Source: Desulfobulbaceae bacterium
GTDB lineage: Bacteria; Desulfobacterota; Desulfobulbia; Desulfobulbales; SURF-16
Assembly: GCA_020444175.1 (NCBI GenBank)
Contig: JAHLLM010000021.1
Location: forward strand, 1-64,000
Reading direction: 5' to 3'
Length of the DNA: 64,000 bases
The translations under genes and the position numbers were made by a program. The first letter of the stretch is position 1. The number at the start of each line of letters is the position of its first letter. The notes beneath the pieces are model-generated. The model searched no databases and had not been told where the DNA came from. It worked only from the letters and a program-made list of their open reading frames with translations. Positions 61,426 to 64,000 of this stretch are shown here, piece by piece.

Positions 61426-63324
61426 ATGCAGCAGCAGAGAGTAAAAAGAAAATTTGATCCTGACTGGCAGGAAAAATATGGGGATATGATCGTTACTCCC
61501 AAAAAAGCGCTTTCCAATATCCGTAACGGCCAGAGGGTTTTTATAGGAACGGGATGCGGAGAACCGCGACTTCTGGTGGAGGCATTGACCAAGCGGGCTG
61601 GAGAGTTGGCTGACGTGGAGATTGTTCATCTGCTCACCAAGGGCGATGCCCCATATGCAAGCCCCAAACTTGCAGACAGCTTTTCTGTGAACAGTTTTTT
61701 TATCGGCCAGAATGTGAGAGGGCTTATCCAGGAAGGTATGGGAAGCTATACACCCATGCTGCTCTCTGATATTCCGGAGCTTTTTAAATCCGGCAAGCTC
61801 CCTCTTGATGTGGTGCTCATTCAGGTAAGTGAGCCGGACATGCTGGGCAAGGTGAGTCTCGGCATCTCTGTTGATATTGTGAAAAGTGCTGCGGAGAACG
61901 GATCTCTGGTAATAGCCCAGGTCAACAAGCAGATGCCCTGGACCTATGGGGACAGCCGTTTGGACATCTACGATCTGGATCTTCTGGTTCCCACCGACAT
62001 GCCTCTCATCGAAAGACCGTCAAAACCGATGAACGAGGTGACCCGGAAGATAGCCCAATACATCACTGCTTTGGTGGAGGATGGTTCCACCATTGAATTC
62101 GGACTGGGGCGTATTCCCGGAATAGGAAGGATTCCCGCTGCGTGCTTGAGTTTTCTGCATGAAAAAAAGGATCTTGGCATCCATACCGAACTTATCACCG
62201 ATTCCGTTATTGATCTGGTGGAGTCCGGCGCCATCACGGGCAGCAGAAAGACAACCGACCAGGGAAAAATTGTCACAAGTTTTTGTATGGGGACCCAAAG
62301 GCTTTATGATTTTGTCAATGAAAACCCTCTCTTTTCCTTCAGACCGACAGAATATGTCAATGATCAGCATATCATCAGTCGCCAGCATAAGATGGTGGCT
62401 ATTAATATGGCTCTGGAGATTGATCTGACCGGACAGGTCTGCTCTGACTCCCATGGAGATAAGTTTTATTCCGGTATCGGAGGCCAGGTCGATTTTAACA
62501 GGGGGGCAGCCCGCTCCAAGGGCGGAAAAGCGATTATTGTTGTTTCGTCAACTTCGGAAAATGAACAACGGTCCCGTATCGTTACCCACTTGAGTCCGGG
62601 AGCCGGGGTGGTCACCACCAGAGGAGAGGCCCACTATATTGTAAGCGAATTCGGCGTTGCCTTCCTGCATGGGAAAAATATTGAAGAAAGAGCACTTGCC
62701 CTGATCAGTATCGCCCATCCAAAGTTTCGGGAACAGCTCCTTAGGGAGGCTATTGAGGCCAAGTACCTGAGTCCGGAGTTCTCGGATGTGGGCGATAAAT
62801 TTGTAGTGGCTTCCGAGGACATGAAAACATCCCTTCTTCTTGATGACGGTACATTGATTAATTTTCGTCCCATTCATCCTACGGATGAACATAAGATGCG
62901 TAACCTTCTCTATAATCTTTCCCAGGAAACACTCTATTACCGGTTCATGAGCCAGAGTACCCGGTTCGGCCATGCCCAGATTCAGAATTTTGTTTATATT
63001 GATCATCGTAAGGATGTGGCAATAGTCGGCACCCTTCCCGAGGTCCATGGCGAGAAGATTGTTGCTGTAGGCCGTTATTATCTTGATGAACGGACAAACA
63101 GGGCGGAAGTTGCCTTTATTGTCCATGATAACTGGCAGAATCGTCATATTGGTTCATTTTTGTTCCGTCATCTGGTCACCATTGCCAAACGCAGTGGAAT
63201 ATCAGGGTTTACGGCGGAGGTGCTGCGGGAGAATAAGCGGATGCAGGCGATATTTAATAACGCCGGCTTTCAGGTTGCAAGCCAGCTGGAGGAAGGGGTT
63301 TACAGCTTTAGTATTGATTTCTGA
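61426..63324 (+). CDS. Acetyl-CoA hydrolase/transferase fused to a GNAT domain
   Basis: The 632-residue protein starts with a CoA-transferase/hydrolase family domain (about 20-455; FIGTGCGEPRLLVEAL, EFGLGRIPG and the C-terminal signature IGGQVDFNRGAARSKGGKAI). A GNAT acetyltransferase domain occupies about 470-632 (FRPIHPTDEHKMRNLLYNLS, VAFIVHDNWQNRHIGSFLF, FTAEVLRENKRMQAIFNNAG). It may link CoA exchange with acyl-lysine modification or use the GNAT part as an acyl-CoA sensor; the fusion exists in other anaerobes, but its role is not settled. The ATG at 61426 has AGGAAAAGG upstream and follows the synthetase gene by 14 bp. Confidence 0.9.
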   Translation: MQQQRVKRKFDPDWQEKYGDMIVTPKKALSNIRNGQRVFIGTGCGEPRLLVEALTKRAGELADVEIVHLLTKGDAPYASPKLADSFSVNSFFIGQNVRGLIQEGMGSYTPMLLSDIPELFKSGKLPLDVVLIQVSEPDMLGKVSLGISVDIVKSAAENGSLVIAQVNKQMPWTYGDSRLDIYDLDLLVPTDMPLIERPSKPMNEVTRKIAQYITALVEDGSTIEFGLGRIPGIGRIPAACLSFLHEKKDLGIHTELITDSVIDLVESGAITGSRKTTDQGKIVTSFCMGTQRLYDFVNENPLFSFRPTEYVNDQHIISRQHKMVAINMALEIDLTGQVCSDSHGDKFYSGIGGQVDFNRGAARSKGGKAIIVVSSTSENEQRSRIVTHLSPGAGVVTTRGEAHYIVSEFGVAFLHGKNIEERALALISIAHPKFREQLLREAIEAKYLSPEFSDVGDKFVVASEDMKTSLLLDDGTLINFRPIHPTDEHKMRNLLYNLSQETLYYRFMSQSTRFGHAQIQNFVYIDHRKDVAIVGTLPEVHGEKIVAVGRYYLDERTNRAEVAFIVHDNWQNRHIGSFLFRHLVTIAKRSGISGFTAEVLRENKRMQAIFNNAGFQVASQLEEGVYSFSIDF

Positions 63325-63397
63325 CAGGTTTGAAAAGAAAACGGACAGGGAAGAAGAACGACATCAAGATAGAGACGAATTGGAGTATTGACCTCAG

Positions 63398-63455
63398 AGG
63401 TCACGAAGAGCACGAAGGGAGAAAAAATCCTTTCTTCGTGCGCTTCGTGGTAATC
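63398..63455. repeat. Foldback repeat with CACGAAG arms
   Basis: CACGAAGAGCACGAAGG near 63402 faces CTTCGTGCGCTTCGTGG near 63436. Such CACGAAG foldbacks are common dispersed repeats. Its place after the fusion gene could also give weak termination. Confidence 0.55.
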
Positions 63456-63499
63456 AGATATTTATTTTATCTCGGCCAAACTGGCCGCTTGATTTAAGC

Positions 63500-63721
63500 T
63501 CAGGAGAAGCCGCCCCTGGAAACACAGCTGCCAAGGGGTTTTCCAATGGGAGTAGAATTGCCGGAGTTTAATCGATAGCTTGAAGCAGAAATGGTTTTTT
63601 TCACTTTTTTGCTGCCGCATTTGGGGCAGCAAACCTCATCCAGGGCAGTTGTCGAGCTGGAAGTAAGCAGCGACTCAAAGAGTTTGTTGCAATCCTGGCA
63701 ACGAAATTCATAAATGGGCAT
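63500..63721 (-). CDS. FmdB-type zinc-ribbon protein
   Basis: The 73-residue protein begins MPIYEFRCQDCNKLFESLL and has a second Cys pair in CCPKCGSKKVKKTI, giving a single CxxC...CxxC zinc ribbon. FmdB family proteins are small putative regulators of unknown target. The tail is Ser/Gly-rich and ends SCVSRGGFS. ATTCC-type spacing with AGGAG is found just upstream on the minus strand. Confidence 0.9.
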   Translation of the reverse strand: MPIYEFRCQDCNKLFESLLTSSSTTALDEVCCPKCGSKKVKKTISASSYRLNSGNSTPIGKPLGSCVSRGGFS

Positions 63722-63919
63722 TGGTGTTCTCCTTACTGACGAGTAATAATGGTGTAATATTAATTTTTTGTAGTCATTATTCAGGTTATAGTCTGTTGGT
63801 ATTGCTGCTTTGGGACAAGCCTTTGCAGACAGACACGTACTAAGATTTTGTTTTTAAGCATGTTCTTAAATATATGACAGCCCCACGGGGATGTCCAGTA
63901 AAAAAATAAGGAGTGGAAA

Positions 63920-64000
63920 TGGATTTTCAGGCCCATCTCAAAAATATGTGGCAGATGATGCAGGAGGAATTTGTTGTTTTTTTTGTGGGCGGCATGCTTA
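63920..64000 (+). CDS. Start of a membrane-protein gene, cut by the window end
   Basis: ATG at 63920 has AAGGAG eight bases upstream. The 27 visible codons (MDFQAHLKNMWQMMQEEFVV then FFVGGML) show an amphipathic start and the beginning of a hydrophobic segment. A permease or other inner-membrane protein is likely, but the family cannot be named from this much. Confidence 0.55.

Overview
The window looks like chromosomal DNA of a Gram-negative, anaerobic Desulfobacterota bacterium, most probably of the Desulfobulbales type. The reasons are the gene order rplU-rpmA-obgE-proB-proA-nadD, an 11-haem c-type cytochrome with CX4CH sites, a NapH-like ferredoxin membrane protein, an ADP-forming acyl-CoA synthetase, a PEP-CTERM-like surface protein, and intergenic DNA crowded with short foldback repeats. 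The assignment is inference; no rRNA or tRNA gene is present.

Layout. Positions 1-2421 (minus): a FecR-domain surface protein with an 18-bp tandem repeat running off the window, and a TPR/beta-barrel outer-membrane protein. 3052-8141 (plus): ribosomal proteins L21 and L27, the GTPase Obg, two proline enzymes and NadD. 8305-13539 (plus): a Met-rich small membrane protein, a NapH-like protein, a TPR protein and a large multihaem cytochrome. 13628-33775 (minus): a 20-kb compact operon, the centrepiece of the window. In transcription order it encodes an FKBP/SlyD-like lipoprotein, a TpsB transporter, a 4111-residue TpsA exoprotein, an ExbB fused to DUF2341 and LamG domains, ExbD, TonB, a porin and a membrane-anchored coiled-coil protein. 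Upstream of it lie 11-bp-periodic TTAACA repeats resembling PhoB/PhoP sites, then a PstS-like binding protein and a PEP-CTERM protein.

37343-41767: a tiny CXXCH secreted protein, a chemoreceptor with a HAMP array, and FolE2. 42286-48605 (plus): an S4 RNA-binding protein, a stand-alone IMP cyclohydrolase, PurN, PyrR, a sensor kinase and a U32 peptidase-family protein. 49000-54503: a small secreted protein, a DacZ-like diadenylate cyclase, a TSUP transporter, topoisomerase III and a DUF2293 protein. 54504-58803: an A/T-rich stretch with a methyltransferase, a QueG-like Fe-S protein, an unrecognised protein with an LxGC-like Cys/His arrangement, and TrmO. 59315-63324: ADP-forming acyl-CoA synthetase and a CoA-transferase/GNAT fusion, probably one acyl-CoA energy module. 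The window closes with FmdB and the start of another membrane-protein gene.

How the genes may work together. The most interesting proposal is that the 20-kb operon makes a two-partner secretion system with its own TonB-ExbB-ExbD energiser, possibly induced by phosphate limitation. As I recall it, the Pseudomonas aeruginosa PdtA/PdtB locus combines a similar giant TpsA, a TpsB and ExbB/ExbD genes with phosphate control. The ExbB fusion, the lipoprotein, the porin and the coiled-coil protein extend that scheme. A second theme is repeats: at least four families of short dispersed elements, including one with a conserved small reading frame.
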